55,516 bases of DNA from an uncultured Kiritimatiellota bacterium. Its GTDB lineage: Bacteria; Verrucomicrobiota; Kiritimatiellia; RFP12; UBA1067. Below, piece after piece: positions 42,202-50,637 of the stretch (the stretch's first letter is position 1; each line of letters opens with the position of its first letter). The DNA lies in the NCBI GenBank assembly GCA_934621385.1, contig CAKTUI010000015.1, forward strand, positions 1-55,516, written 5' to 3'. A model generated the notes under the pieces. It did no database searches. It had not been told where the DNA came from and saw only the letters and a list, made by a program, of their open reading frames with translations. The position numbers were made by a program, and so were the translations under genes.

Positions 42202-44487
42202 TCAGGCAAAGAATTCGGAGACGCGAATCAGCAACTCGCCCAAGTCCGTCACGGTATGGACGGTGGCAGGGATGGACTTGCGGAAGACCGCGCCATAGCT
42301 CTTCGTCACGAGGCGCGGATCGGTGACAATCACAACGCCGCGGTCGCTCCGCGTCCGAATGAGCCGTCCAAATCCCTGACGGAAGCGAATGACGGCCTCC
42401 GGCAAGGCGTAATCCCTGAACGAACTGCCGCCCTCGCGGTCAATCTTCTCCGCCCGTGCTTCGATGACCGGGTCGCCGACCTGCGCGAACGGAAGCCGCG
42501 CCAGAACGACGCACGACAGCGCTTCACCGGCGACATCGACCCCTTCCCAAAAGGACTGAGCACCAAAAAGAACGACGTTTCCCGTGCGCTTCAGGGTCTG
42601 CGTCATCGCCTCGCGGCTCGCCCCCTCGCCCTGAACCAGTAGGTCAATGCCGGCGGCGGCGAGATCGGGCCGTGCATGGGCCGCGACGGATTTCATCATT
42701 TCGTAGCTCGTAAAGAGGACGAGTGCGCGTCCGTGCGTCTCCGAAAACAGGTCGCGCATCAGGCTCGCCAGGTTTTCCGCATAGCGTTCGGGTGCGGACG
42801 ACGGGTCGGGCAGGCAGTCAGGTGCCAAGACGAGCGACTGACGAAAATAGTCGAACGGACTCGTCGCGGTCAGGGCCTGGAAGCGTTCTCGGCATCCCAA
42901 CCGCCGCGCCATGTACTTGAAGTCATTTCCGACGCGGAGCGTGGCCGAGGAAAGGATGACCGAGTCCTTCGGATCGTAAAGGCACTTGTTCAGTTCGTCC
43001 GCAACGGACAGTGGCGCGGCAACGAGGCGGACGTAGGCAGGCCGCCGGTCGAGCGTGATGCGCTCAATCCAGTATGCGTGGGTCGGCCGGTTGCCGCTCA
43101 GGACGAAATTCGCCTCATTGACAAAGGCGACGAGGCTGTCGGCGATGCCGGCGACCTGCGCGGACAAGTCCGAACTGGAGTTGAGATCCCCTTCTGACGC
43201 GGATGCGTCCAAGGTGTCGCGCAAGTCATGCAGCAGATGGACAAGCCCCGCGACCTGATTCTCGAAGGTTGTCTGCAGGCGCTGGAAGACGGTTTCGTCC
43301 CACTGCTCCGGTTCGTAGGGCTTGAAGATGCCATGAAGCGAATAACTCCGCTCGCCGTCTTCCGAGACGCGGTAGCGAATGATCGCCCGTTCCTTCGCCG
43401 GTTTCAGCATCAGCGCGGCACAGTCGGCGAGCTCCCCAGTCGCATGAACGGTGCGCACCGTCAGGGAAAGGATTTCACTCAGCAGGCGGCCGATCTTCTC
43501 CGCCGCCGCGTTGGACAAGACGCCCCGCTGCAACAGCCGCTCGACACCAGAAAGGATTCCGCTCGTCCGGCTCCTCTTGCCGCGCCCACGCCTCTGCAGG
43601 CGATTCAGGAGCCGCGTGAGAGCCGGCACGGAGAACTCATAACTGAGATATTCGGTGGCGATGGACTCAAGGTTGTGGGCCTCGTCAAGCACAAGCCGTC
43701 CGTAGGCCGGCAGGATTCCACTCCCCGGGCTCGTCGCCTCCGCGAGAACGAGCGCATGGTTCGCGACAACCAGGTGGGCATCGGCGGCGGCTTTCCGTGC
43801 GCGGTAGACAAAGCAACGCGTGTAGTACGGGCACCGCCGCCCACTGCATTCCTCGCCCGGACACGTCAGGAGTCCACGCGGCAAACCCTCGTAGGAATCA
43901 AGGTCGCCATCCGGCGTTGACTGAAGCCAGTCGATGAAATGCGGCATTTCCGCCTGCTCGTCGCCAGACATCGTCCAGAAGCCGGACGCGAAGAACTCGC
44001 CGACTTCGCGCAGGCACAGGTAGTTGCCGCGCCCCTTCAGAAGGGCCACGCGAAAACGGCCGCGCACGAACTCGTCGAGGACCTGAAGGGCCTTCGGAAT
44101 GTCGGCGTGAATCAGCTGGCTCTGCAGGTTGCGGGTGGCCGTCGAGACGATGACCGTCGTGTCGTTCGTCGCCGCCCAGAGGATGGAGGGAATCAGGTAG
44201 GCGAGGGACTTGCCCACGCCGGTTCCGGCCTCAATCATCAGGTGCTCGCGTCCGTTGAAGGCGCGGACGATGGCCTTCAGCATATCTATCTGGCCCGGGC
44301 GCTCCTCATAGCCGGGCATCGTCCCCAGCGTTCCGCCGCGCATCAGGTGCAGGGCGGCCGACTCCACGTCAATGAGCGAACAGTCCTCATGGGCGGGGAG
44401 ATGCCGACGCTGGGCGGCCTCCTTCACTTCGGGAAGGAAGCTCGCCCAATTCGGATTGTCGATGAATTCTGCGGGACTGACGCCCAT
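42202..44487 (-). CDS. dinG: DinG/XPD-type ATP-dependent DNA helicase
   Basis: The 761-residue superfamily 2 helicase is involved in resolving DNA structures during repair and replication. Walker A is EAGTGVGKS (near residue 89), and four cysteines for an iron-sulphur cluster lie in NYLCLREV and CPGEECSGRRCPYYTRC. DEAH is in RLVLDEAHNLES. The C-terminal helicase half shows LFTSYEMMKSV, FWEGVDVAGEAL and RQGFGRLIRT. ATG 44487 overlaps the stop of the HIT gene (TGATG), so it is translationally coupled; a GTG three nt earlier is possible. Full length for the family. Confidence 0.88.
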   Translation of the reverse strand: MGVSPAEFIDNPNWASFLPEVKEAAQRRHLPAHEDCSLIDVESAALHLMRGGTLGTMPGYEERPGQIDMLKAIVRAFNGREHLMIEAGTGVGKSLAYLIPSILWAATNDTTVIVSTATRNLQSQLIHADIPKALQVLDEFVRGRFRVALLKGRGNYLCLREVGEFFASGFWTMSGDEQAEMPHFIDWLQSTPDGDLDSYEGLPRGLLTCPGEECSGRRCPYYTRCFVYRARKAAADAHLVVANHALVLAEATSPGSGILPAYGRLVLDEAHNLESIATEYLSYEFSVPALTRLLNRLQRRGRGKRSRTSGILSGVERLLQRGVLSNAAAEKIGRLLSEILSLTVRTVHATGELADCAALMLKPAKERAIIRYRVSEDGERSYSLHGIFKPYEPEQWDETVFQRLQTTFENQVAGLVHLLHDLRDTLDASASEGDLNSSSDLSAQVAGIADSLVAFVNEANFVLSGNRPTHAYWIERITLDRRPAYVRLVAAPLSVADELNKCLYDPKDSVILSSATLRVGNDFKYMARRLGCRERFQALTATSPFDYFRQSLVLAPDCLPDPSSAPERYAENLASLMRDLFSETHGRALVLFTSYEMMKSVAAHARPDLAAAGIDLLVQGEGASREAMTQTLKRTGNVVLFGAQSFWEGVDVAGEALSCVVLARLPFAQVGDPVIEARAEKIDREGGSSFRDYALPEAVIRFRQGFGRLIRTRSDRGVVIVTDPRLVTKSYGAVFRKSIPATVHTVTDLGELLIRVSEFFA

Positions 44488-44888
44488 CACATGGCGAGGC
44501 GTTCGGCGAGGGCCTTCAGAGCCTCCATATCACCCGTGTGGTTCTCAAAGGCAATCGGTTCGCGCCCCCGGCGCGGCACAATGTGGAAGTGCACGTGCTT
44601 CACGGTCTGCCCGGCGGCTTCGCCGTTGTTCTGAAGGATGTTGAACCCGTCGCACGGCAGGGCTTCCTTCAGATGTGCGGCCACACGCTTCACGCGCACG
44701 ATAATCTCCCCAAGAAGCCGGTCGTCGGTATCCAGCAGACCCGTGCTGTGAACTTTCGGAATGACGAGCGTATGCCCTTCGGTAAAGGGATTGATGTCGA
44801 GATAGGCGAGCACAAGGTCGTCCTCATAAATCTTGAAGCTGGGGATTTCGCCCAAAGCTATCGCACAGAAAATGCAGTCGTTCTTCAT
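44487..44888 (-). CDS. HIT-family nucleotide hydrolase or transferase
   Basis: The 133-residue cytoplasmic protein of the Hint/HIT branch acts on AMP-type phosphoramidates or dinucleotides in family members. Zinc-type cysteines are in CIFCAI at the start, with NPFTEGHTLVIPK, GQTVKHVHFHIVPR (the HxHxHxx histidine triad, about 98-104) and a standard length. The start at 44888 has TGA-TATAAT only 6 nt upstream and no ribosome site, hence probably a leaderless mRNA. Coupled to dinG by TGATG. Confidence 0.88.
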   Translation of the reverse strand: MKNDCIFCAIALGEIPSFKIYEDDLVLAYLDINPFTEGHTLVIPKVHSTGLLDTDDRLLGEIIVRVKRVAAHLKEALPCDGFNILQNNGEAAGQTVKHVHFHIVPRRGREPIAFENHTGDMEALKALAERLAM

Positions 44889-44894
44889 GCGACT

Positions 44895-44903
44895 ATTATA
44901 TCA
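44895..44903 (-). promoter_or_regulatory. Leaderless promoter of the HIT gene
   Basis: TGA-TATAAT on the minus strand, six nt before ATG 44888. No -35 match seen. Confidence 0.6.
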
Positions 44904-44936
44904 CATTCGGCGTGGCCCGTCCGTCCCACAGACAAA

Positions 44937-44971
44937 GAATCCGCGCTACCGATAGTGGGCAACGCGGATTC
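44937..44971 (-). terminator. Terminator-like hairpin after the CE7-type esterase gene
   Basis: GAATCCGCG (44,937-44,945) and CGCGGATTC (44,963-44,971) form a perfect 9-bp stem with a 17-nt loop. On the minus strand a short TTTGT follows. Lies 20 nt past the esterase stop. Confidence 0.55.
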
Positions 44972-44992
44972 CTTCCTCAATCGGGGCGACGC

Positions 44993-46312
44993 TTACTTCG
45001 ACTCGAACTTGAAGGACTGGTTCGGTTCCGGCGGAACGTACCCGTGGGTCGAACCCTGCACCCACTTAATCGTCTTCGGGCCGGGAATGTTGTTGTAGAG
45101 GATGGCCAGTCCGCTCGGCGGGCAGGTGTAGTCGCCCAGACCGGCGCGGGGAATGTTCGTCAGGCATGTCTTCGGGATGCGCCGCGCCACGTTCACGGGA
45201 TCGTAGTAGCCCAGGGCCGGCGTCCAGCGGATGTACCAACCGCCACGCAGGCGACCATACTCCGTGCCGCCCATGTCGCAGCACCACGTGATGCTTGAAT
45301 CCGCCCGCGTGACGTGCGGGTCAAGGCCCGCCGCCCAAATCGTCTGGAGTCCGCCCTGGCTGCCGCCGGACGCGAACAACTCCTTGCCGTCCCACTCGGG
45401 CAACGAACGCAGGTACTCAAGTGCCCGCATGACGCGCAGGGCCATGCCGTTGAAGTAGGCCGTCTCGGGATTCTTGTTCTGCTCGATGTCAAAGGCGTAC
45501 GACTTGCCGTTGCTCTTGATTTCCTCACCAAGGGCCTTGTAGTACGCGGCATCCGCACCGAAGGCAGGGAGCTTCATGCCATGGGCGTTGATGTTGAGCA
45601 CAATCATTCCGCCGCGTGCGCTCTTCGGCGGATTGTGCGGCGGATTGTAGCTGTAGCCGTGCGTCTCAAGGTTGCACGGATAACGCTTTTCGGGCGAGGC
45701 ATCCGGCGGCATGGAGAGGTAGCCGGTGACGGGGCGGTCGCCCGCGCAGGCAATCTCAATCGCATAGACGCGTCCCCACGTGCTCGGGACCTCCTTGCGC
45801 TGGACCGTCATGGGAACGGCGGCAAGACGCGCCCGCTGACGCGCCCAGAACGCGTCGAAGTCCTTCGGCTCCGGCACGCTCTGCAGCTTCTCGGGCTGAA
45901 CGCCCGCGCCACCATCAAAGAAGATGCGGCTCTTGTCCCCGGCGTACTTGGCGGAATCCTTGCGGTAGCCCTTCCCGCTGGCATCGACGAGCTCGGCGTA
46001 GATGCGCACGAAGCCGGGCTTGTCGAGCGATGTCTTGATCTGGAGGGGTTCCGTCTTGGAAGCCGGCACACGGCCCTCCTTGCGCACACCATCGTCACCG
46101 GTACGATTCCAGGCGATGAAGTAGGTGTTGGACGGCAAGGCATCCGCGTCCGTCAGGCGCAGTTCGAACGTCATCGTCTCGCCGGGTGCATAAAAGGCCT
46201 TACCCTCAACCGTCCGACCACGCAACAGCGCGGAATCCAGTTCGCCGGCGAACGCGACGAAGGCACCAACGAATGCCGCGAACGCGGCAAATCCAATCCG
46301 TGGGCTTCTCAT
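44993..46312 (-). CDS. Secreted acetyl esterase of the AXE1/CE7 (acetylxylan esterase/cephalosporin deacetylase) type
   Basis: The 439-residue product has a signal peptide (FAAFAAFVGAFVAFA), an N-terminal beta domain (about 25-140) and an alpha/beta-hydrolase. Nucleophile Ser is in FASGGSQGGLQT, Asp is in GLGDYTCPP and His is in STHGYVPP, in the AXE1 order. RPVTGYLSMP and NINAHGMKL match the family core. It removes acetyl groups from sugars or oligosaccharides. AAAGGA lies before the ATG. It stands alone between the rRNA methyltransferase and the HIT gene and is followed by a hairpin. The extra N-terminal domain makes it longer than the typical 320-residue enzymes. Confidence 0.8.
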   Translation of the reverse strand: MRSPRIGFAAFAAFVGAFVAFAGELDSALLRGRTVEGKAFYAPGETMTFELRLTDADALPSNTYFIAWNRTGDDGVRKEGRVPASKTEPLQIKTSLDKPGFVRIYAELVDASGKGYRKDSAKYAGDKSRIFFDGGAGVQPEKLQSVPEPKDFDAFWARQRARLAAVPMTVQRKEVPSTWGRVYAIEIACAGDRPVTGYLSMPPDASPEKRYPCNLETHGYSYNPPHNPPKSARGGMIVLNINAHGMKLPAFGADAAYYKALGEEIKSNGKSYAFDIEQNKNPETAYFNGMALRVMRALEYLRSLPEWDGKELFASGGSQGGLQTIWAAGLDPHVTRADSSITWCCDMGGTEYGRLRGGWYIRWTPALGYYDPVNVARRIPKTCLTNIPRAGLGDYTCPPSGLAILYNNIPGPKTIKWVQGSTHGYVPPEPNQSFKFESK

Positions 46313-46363
46313 TCTCGTTTTCCTTTATTTGTGTTGTGAAATGATTCCTGGACCGTGCGGTTC

Positions 46364-47152
46364 TCAGCCCCTTTGGCGAAGGATTTCGTAAAGGGTCACC
46401 GCCGTCGCAACGCCCGCATTGAGCGACTCGAAGCCGCCCGGCATCGGGAGTTCCGCAATGAAGTCGCATGTCGAGCGGACAAGGCGCGAGATACCCGCGC
46501 CCTCGGCACCGATGACGAGTCCGACGCGGCCCTTGAAGTCAATCTTCGTGTAAGGCTTCGCATCCGGCCCCCAGTCAAGGCCCGTAAACCAAAGGCCCGC
46601 TTCCTTCAGGCTCTCCATCGCACGGACGAGATTGACGACATGCGCCACGCGGATGTGCTCGGACCCGCCCGCCGATGCCCGGACGACGGCCGGGGTGATG
46701 CCACACGCACGGTCCTCGGGGATGATGACCCCCGTTGCGCCAACGGCGCAGGCCGTCCGAAGAATCGAGCCGACATTCTGGGGATCCTCAAGGTGGTCCA
46801 GCACCAGGACGAGCGCATTCTCGTCGGACTGAACATCCGCAAGAAGTTCCTCAAACCCGACATAGGGATAGCCCGTCGTCTTCAGGGCAACACCCTGATG
46901 GTGTCCGAAGCGCGTCAGCCGATCCAGCTGGTCGCGGTCCATCGTACGCACGACGAGCCGCCGCGCATGCGCCTCGTCGCGGATGCGCCGAATCTGCTCG
47001 TCCTCGTCCGGGAATGCCGGCGGAAGGATGATTTCCGTCGCCGAGCGCCGCCCGGCGGCAAGCGCCTCCTCGACCGGATTGCGACCAAAAATCCACTCCC
47101 CGCCCGTCACCAGTTCGCGGGGTCCCTTATGATGCCTGTTCCTGTTGTCCAT
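46364..47152 (-). CDS. rlmB: TrmH/RlmB-type rRNA 2'-O-ribose methyltransferase
   Basis: The 262-residue SPOUT methyltransferase methylates ribose 2'-OH of 23S rRNA in family members (G2251-type). The substrate-binding N-terminal domain starts at IFGRNPVEEAL. The three SPOUT motifs follow: DPQNVGSILRTACAVGA, GLVIGAEGAGISRLV, and LPMPGGFESLNAGVATAV, together the knot that binds S-adenosylmethionine. ATG 47152 overlaps the stop of the aldolase gene (TAATG). A longer frame upstream reads through the aldolase out of frame and is not real. RlmB rather than a tRNA enzyme is the best fit. Confidence 0.85.
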   Translation of the reverse strand: MDNRNRHHKGPRELVTGGEWIFGRNPVEEALAAGRRSATEIILPPAFPDEDEQIRRIRDEAHARRLVVRTMDRDQLDRLTRFGHHQGVALKTTGYPYVGFEELLADVQSDENALVLVLDHLEDPQNVGSILRTACAVGATGVIIPEDRACGITPAVVRASAGGSEHIRVAHVVNLVRAMESLKEAGLWFTGLDWGPDAKPYTKIDFKGRVGLVIGAEGAGISRLVRSTCDFIAELPMPGGFESLNAGVATAVTLYEILRQRG

Positions 47153-47970
47153 TACTTGGATGAAACTCCCATTCGATAGCCATTGAAACGACGCGTGTTG
47201 TAAAGTGGCTGCGACTCGTCGACCGTGAGCCCCATCGCCTTGCGAATGGCAATAATGTCCTTGACATAGCGTGCGCCCAGCTGATTGACCTTCGCGCCGT
47301 GAAGGTGCGCGAGCAGGAGAACCTGGCAGTAGGCATCGGCATTCTCGGCGAACCATTCCGCCTCCTCGATGTCGCGACCGCCGCAGACGATGCCGTGGTT
47401 CTCCATGAAGACGACATTCGACTTCTTCGCGGCCTCGGCAACCGATGTGGCGACTTCGTCCGTGCCCGGTGTCGCATAGGGGGCGAGCGGAATCTGGGAA
47501 AGAAAGATGTCCGCCTCCGGATTGACACCGTTTGGCGGGACAATGCCCGCAAAGAGGAACGCATTGCAGTGCGGCGGATGGCAGTGCATACAGGCGTTCA
47601 TGCCAGTCGCCTTCATCATGGCGATGTGAACCTTCACCTCGCTCGTCCGCGGACGATAGCCGCACAGCTGGCCGGCATTCATGTCCACGAGGCAGATGTC
47701 CTCCGGCTTCATGAAGCCCTTGCAACAGAGGGTCGGCGAGCAGAGGACAAGATCCTCCCCGACGCGAACGGACAGATTACCACCGTTCCCGTCCGTGTAT
47801 CCACGTGCATAGATACGTCGTCCCATTTCGCAAATCTGCTCCTTCACGCGGCGAATCGGTGCCGACTCGAAGAACTTGTCGAGGGCCTTCCGCGTGGTGG
47901 GTTGGGGTCCATGCCGCCAGTCATACGCCCGATTCACGAGCGGCGGATTGATGTAGAGTTTCTTGTCCAT
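47152..47970 (-). CDS. Class II aldolase/adducin-family protein
   Basis: The 272-residue protein of the zinc-dependent class II (FucA/AraD) family splits or epimerises sugar phosphates such as fuculose 1-phosphate or ribulose 5-phosphate. Seen are GNGGNLSVRVG, SEVKVHIAMM, the zinc histidines in MHCHPPHCNAF, and VVFMENHGIVCGG. ATG 47970 is placed 6 nt after TGG-TATAAT, so the message is probably leaderless; a longer frame would start in the promoter. Coupled to rlmB. With the sugar operons nearby it may handle deoxysugar phosphates, but the substrate cannot be told. Confidence 0.8.
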   Translation of the reverse strand: MDKKLYINPPLVNRAYDWRHGPQPTTRKALDKFFESAPIRRVKEQICEMGRRIYARGYTDGNGGNLSVRVGEDLVLCSPTLCCKGFMKPEDICLVDMNAGQLCGYRPRTSEVKVHIAMMKATGMNACMHCHPPHCNAFLFAGIVPPNGVNPEADIFLSQIPLAPYATPGTDEVATSVAEAAKKSNVVFMENHGIVCGGRDIEEAEWFAENADAYCQVLLLAHLHGAKVNQLGARYVKDIIAIRKAMGLTVDESQPLYNTRRFNGYRMGVSSK

Positions 47971-48365
47971 GGCCGTATTATACCATATTTGGCACAGAAT
48001 CTCCGAAAAGTGCGGAAACTCGCATCTTCGCGTGTAAGATCTCGTGTCAGCCATGTCCCAGCAACTGAATTAAGACCTCTGAAGTTATAGATCAAGATAC
48101 CAATGTCGTCATCCATGTACTCGGACGAAAAGCGCCAGAAGTTGCAGTCGGGCCACACACCGGACAATGAAACAACCGCGCCGAACGGCGCGTACCCGTC
48201 GTGCGCGGCGAGCGTATCGTCGGAATAGGCCGTGTCCGTCAGGCTACCCCACTCGTCGTACGCGACGCCGTCACCGTCCGCCGCGACTATGCGCACAAGC
48301 GCACGGGCGAGTGACCCCGCCTTCCCGGCCGCACGGACCGCTCGGACTGTATTCCCCAACTCCAT
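47934..48365 (-). pseudogene. Remnant of an Rhs-repeat core domain
   Basis: From ATG 48365 the frame of 143 residues contains AYDEWGSLTD, YAPFGAVVSLSG, NFWRFSSEYMDDDIG, YNFRGLNSVAGTWLTRD. These follow the Rhs-associated core (AYDAWG, PYG, FSSEY-DxxTG, YYNFR-Y-P-GRWLSRDP) with several key residues changed or lost. The frame then runs through the promoter of the aldolase gene. The beads-on-a-string repeats before it and any toxin tip after it are absent. Its own TGG-TATAAT (48,376) may still be active. Confidence 0.6.
47977..47985 (-). promoter_or_regulatory. Leaderless promoter of the class II aldolase/rlmB operon
   Basis: TGG-TATAAT on the minus strand, six nt before ATG 47970. Confidence 0.65.
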
Positions 48366-48375
48366 AGGCGAGTGG

Positions 48376-48384
48376 ATTATACCA
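48376..48384 (-). promoter_or_regulatory. Promoter before the Rhs remnant
   Basis: TGG-TATAAT on the minus strand, ten nt before ATG 48365. Same type as the functional promoters nearby. The stretch from 48,385 to 48,590 holds nothing I can identify. Confidence 0.5.
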
Positions 48385-48590
48385 TATTCGCACATTCCGT
48401 TGTGCAGAAAACTTGAAACCTGCAGAATCAACGGGAGACGCGAAACCGCCTGACCCGGCGGGCGCATGCGTCCGTCCGCCCATAACCGAGCGAATCACGC
48501 ATCAACCGCACGATTCCGACGCGCAAGCGGCTTCGCGGCAGATGCTCATGGGCAAGGCCCCGACGCGGCAAGGGCAACCGCCGCGCCTCC

Positions 48591-48688
48591 CGTGCCCATC
48601 GGACGGAGACTTACTGCGCAGTAAATCAAGACTTACTGGGCAGTAAGTCTAAAGTTACTCAGGAGTAAGTTTTCTTCCGATGGGCACG
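48591..48688. repeat. Nested palindromic element
   Basis: Outer arms CGTGCCCATCGGA (48,591-48,603) and TCCGATGGGCACG (48,676-48,688) are exact inverse copies enclosing 72 nt. Inside lie three further hairpins: TTACTGCGCAGTAA (48,611-48,624), ACTTACTG-GG-CAGTAAGT (48,631-48,648) and TTACTC-AG-GAGTAA (48,655-48,668). The outer tips resemble those of the 24,024-24,085 palindrome (TGCCCATCRGA). No coding sense. It could fold as a cloverleaf-like DNA or RNA. Confidence 0.7.
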
Positions 48689-48843
48689 ACAGTTTCGCGT
48701 CGTCCGCATCCCCCGAACGGACGGTGGGCAGAGACCTTCCCCGCCTTAGGCGCTTCGCCCCTCCGTTCGAGGCACTTTTTCGGCCTAATATCCGCATTGT
48801 TTTTGCCGCGACAAGGGATGACGAGATGGAGCCGCCTTCATTG

Positions 48844-48852
48844 TGCTATAAT
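48844..48852 (+). promoter_or_regulatory. Leaderless promoter of the TSCPD gene
   Basis: TGC-TATAAT (TATAAT 48,847-48,852), seven nt before ATG 48860. The AAGGGA in between is too close to act as a normal ribosome site. Confidence 0.6.
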
Positions 48853-48859
48853 AAGGGAC

Positions 48860-49105
48860 ATGAAAACCTATCAGACGAAGGGAACTTGCTCACGCGCCAT
48901 TACCTACGAGGTAACGGATGGGGTCGTCACGGCCTGCTCGTTCATCGGCGGATGCCCCGGCAATACGCAGGGGGTCGCCAGGCTCGTCCTCGGGCGCAAG
49001 GTCGAGGATGTCATCAAGGCGCTTCGCGGCATCCAGTGCCGGAACGGGACTTCCTGCCCGGATCAGCTTGCCCAGGCCCTCGAAGCCGAACGCGTCATCA
49101 TCTAA
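48860..49105 (+). CDS. Small TSCPD-domain protein (TIGR03905-like)
   Basis: The 81-residue cytoplasmic protein has the TSCPD motif near the end (GTSCPDQLAQAL), plus TCSRAITYEV and FIGGCPGNTQGV. The domain is also found at the C-terminus of vitamin-B12-dependent ribonucleotide reductases, where its cysteines are thought to bind a metal. Stand-alone copies of this size are common in anaerobes and have no assigned task. ATG 48860 is preferred over upstream in-frame codons because the promoter box lies immediately before it. It converges with the patatin-like gene, with 6 nt between the stops. Confidence 0.85.
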   Translation: MKTYQTKGTCSRAITYEVTDGVVTACSFIGGCPGNTQGVARLVLGRKVEDVIKALRGIQCRNGTSCPDQLAQALEAERVII

Positions 49106-49111
49106 GCGCGC

Positions 49112-49888
49112 TCAGAAATCCAAGGCATCCACGGCTTGTCGACCCAGTTCGACAAGCCGATTTGCATTGCGGAAATCAAGAAGCTTGACCGACCCGACAT
49201 TCGGGCGCACCAGGATGTCCGGGCGGCATTCGGAAAGGACGCGACGCGTCATCTCGCAATTGAAGATGCGGAATGTGTCCAGCAGAACGTCCACCATGTT
49301 CATCTGCTCGAATGACTTGCGCCCTTCCGCACTCTCCGGCGGATTGACATCCACGGCAATAACCGTGTCGGCTCCCAATTCGCGACAGGCCAAAACGGGG
49401 ACGGGGTCGACGAGTCCGCCGTCAATCAAGATACGCCCATCCCGCTCGACGGGACGGAACACGCCGGGAACGGACATGGAGGCACGGACAGCCGAGAGAA
49501 GATCACCCTCCCGAATAACAACGCGCTCGCCCGAGTGCAAGTCCGTCGCAATGGCGGCAAAGGGCATGGTGAGTTCGCCAAATGTCCGAGCGGGAATCAG
49601 CTCGCCCAACAGGTCGCCAATGCGATCGCCGCGAATCAGGGCCTTGCTCGTCAGATGCGGCTCAAAGAAAATGCGCGGCAACTTCTTCCAGTCGGGGTCT
49701 GCACACCAGCGGATTGCGCGGTCAATCGAGTTCGAGGCGACAACGGCTCCCATAATCGCCCCGATGGACGTGCCCGCCACACAGTGAATCGAAATGCCGC
49801 GCTCCATCAGTCGCTGGAAGACCCCAAGGTGCGAGAGACCCCGTGCGCCCCCGCCACCAAAGGCGATACCGATGCGCCGCCCCGTCAT
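49112..49888 (-). CDS. Patatin-like phospholipase (RssA/YchK type)
   Basis: The 258-residue serine lipid hydrolase has oxyanion loop GGGGARGLSH (about residue 11), nucleophile GTSIG (Ser about 41), and catalytic Asp in DGGLVDPVP (about 157), the Ser-Asp dyad of the patatin family. Length and the lack of membrane segments fit the cytoplasmic RssA-type subgroup. Its start overlaps the OppF-like stop by ATGA. Last gene of the fusA operon. The substrate is unknown. Confidence 0.85.
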   Translation of the reverse strand: MTGRRIGIAFGGGGARGLSHLGVFQRLMERGISIHCVAGTSIGAIMGAVVASNSIDRAIRWCADPDWKKLPRIFFEPHLTSKALIRGDRIGDLLGELIPARTFGELTMPFAAIATDLHSGERVVIREGDLLSAVRASMSVPGVFRPVERDGRILIDGGLVDPVPVLACRELGADTVIAVDVNPPESAEGRKSFEQMNMVDVLLDTFRIFNCEMTRRVLSECRPDILVRPNVGSVKLLDFRNANRLVELGRQAVDALDF

Positions 49889-50637
49889 CGGTCCTCATCC
49901 TCCAAAGGCTTGCCAATCCGTGGAACGCTGCCAATCAAATAGCGCGTGTACGCGTCCTTCGGGTGGTGCAGAACTGCCGCGCAGTCGCCCTTCTCGGCGC
50001 ATCGCCCATGGTTCATCACGATGACCCGATCCGCCACATGCTGCACGACCCCGATGTCGTGCGTAATAAAGAGGAGCGAGAGGGAGAACTTGCGCTTCAG
50101 GTCCTCAAGCAAGTCAAGAACCTGGGCACGGACGGAAAGGTCGAGAGCCGAAACCGCCTCGTCGCAAATCAGGATTTCCGGACGAAGAGCCAACGCCCGT
50201 GCAATGCAGACACGCTGACGCTGGCCGCCCGAGAACTCATGCGGATAGCGGTTTAGGGCCGAAGCGTCCATCCCGACCTCACGCAGAAGCCCCAGTGCGT
50301 CCGGACGCGGCGTTCGATAGGGAACCGTCTCAATCGCCTCGCGGACGGTCTGCCGCGGATTGAGGCTACCCAGCGGATCCTGAAAGACCATCCCAATCTT
50401 CCCCCGGCGGCGGATTTCTCCGCCCGTCGGACGGACGAGTCCGGCGATGGCCCGCACAATCGTCGACTTACCGCTACCCGACTCGCCGACGACCCCGAGC
50501 GTCTCCCCCCGTCGCAGGTCAAAACTAACGTCGTCAACCGCCTTGACATATCCCGCAATCCGCGAGAAGAGCCCCCGACGAATCGGGAACCAGACGCGCA
50601 GATGATCAACCTCCAGAATGTTAGCCGCGGAATCCAT
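49885..50637 (-). CDS. Oligopeptide/dipeptide-type ABC transporter ATP-binding protein (OppF/DppF-like)
   Basis: This 250-residue ATPase has Walker A GESGSGKST (about 44), Q-loop MVFQDPLGSLNPR typical of OppF/DppF, signature FSGGQRQRV, Walker B ILICDEAVSALD and H-loop THDIG. The C-terminal peptide-transporter extension is short (HHPKDAYTRYLIGSVPR). ATG 50637 (MDSAANILEV) overlaps the nadB stop by 17 nt. No permease, binding protein or OppD partner is encoded here, so it either joins a transporter elsewhere or has another task. Confidence 0.82.
   Translation of the reverse strand: MDSAANILEVDHLRVWFPIRRGLFSRIAGYVKAVDDVSFDLRRGETLGVVGESGSGKSTIVRAIAGLVRPTGGEIRRRGKIGMVFQDPLGSLNPRQTVREAIETVPYRTPRPDALGLLREVGMDASALNRYPHEFSGGQRQRVCIARALALRPEILICDEAVSALDLSVRAQVLDLLEDLKRKFSLSLLFITHDIGVVQHVADRVIVMNHGRCAEKGDCAAVLHHPKDAYTRYLIGSVPRIGKPLEDEDR

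Noticed and set aside
46364..47725. 453-codon version of the rRNA methyltransferase
   Set aside because: The extra 190 codons are the aldolase gene read in another frame. The real start is ATG 47152 in the TAATG overlap.
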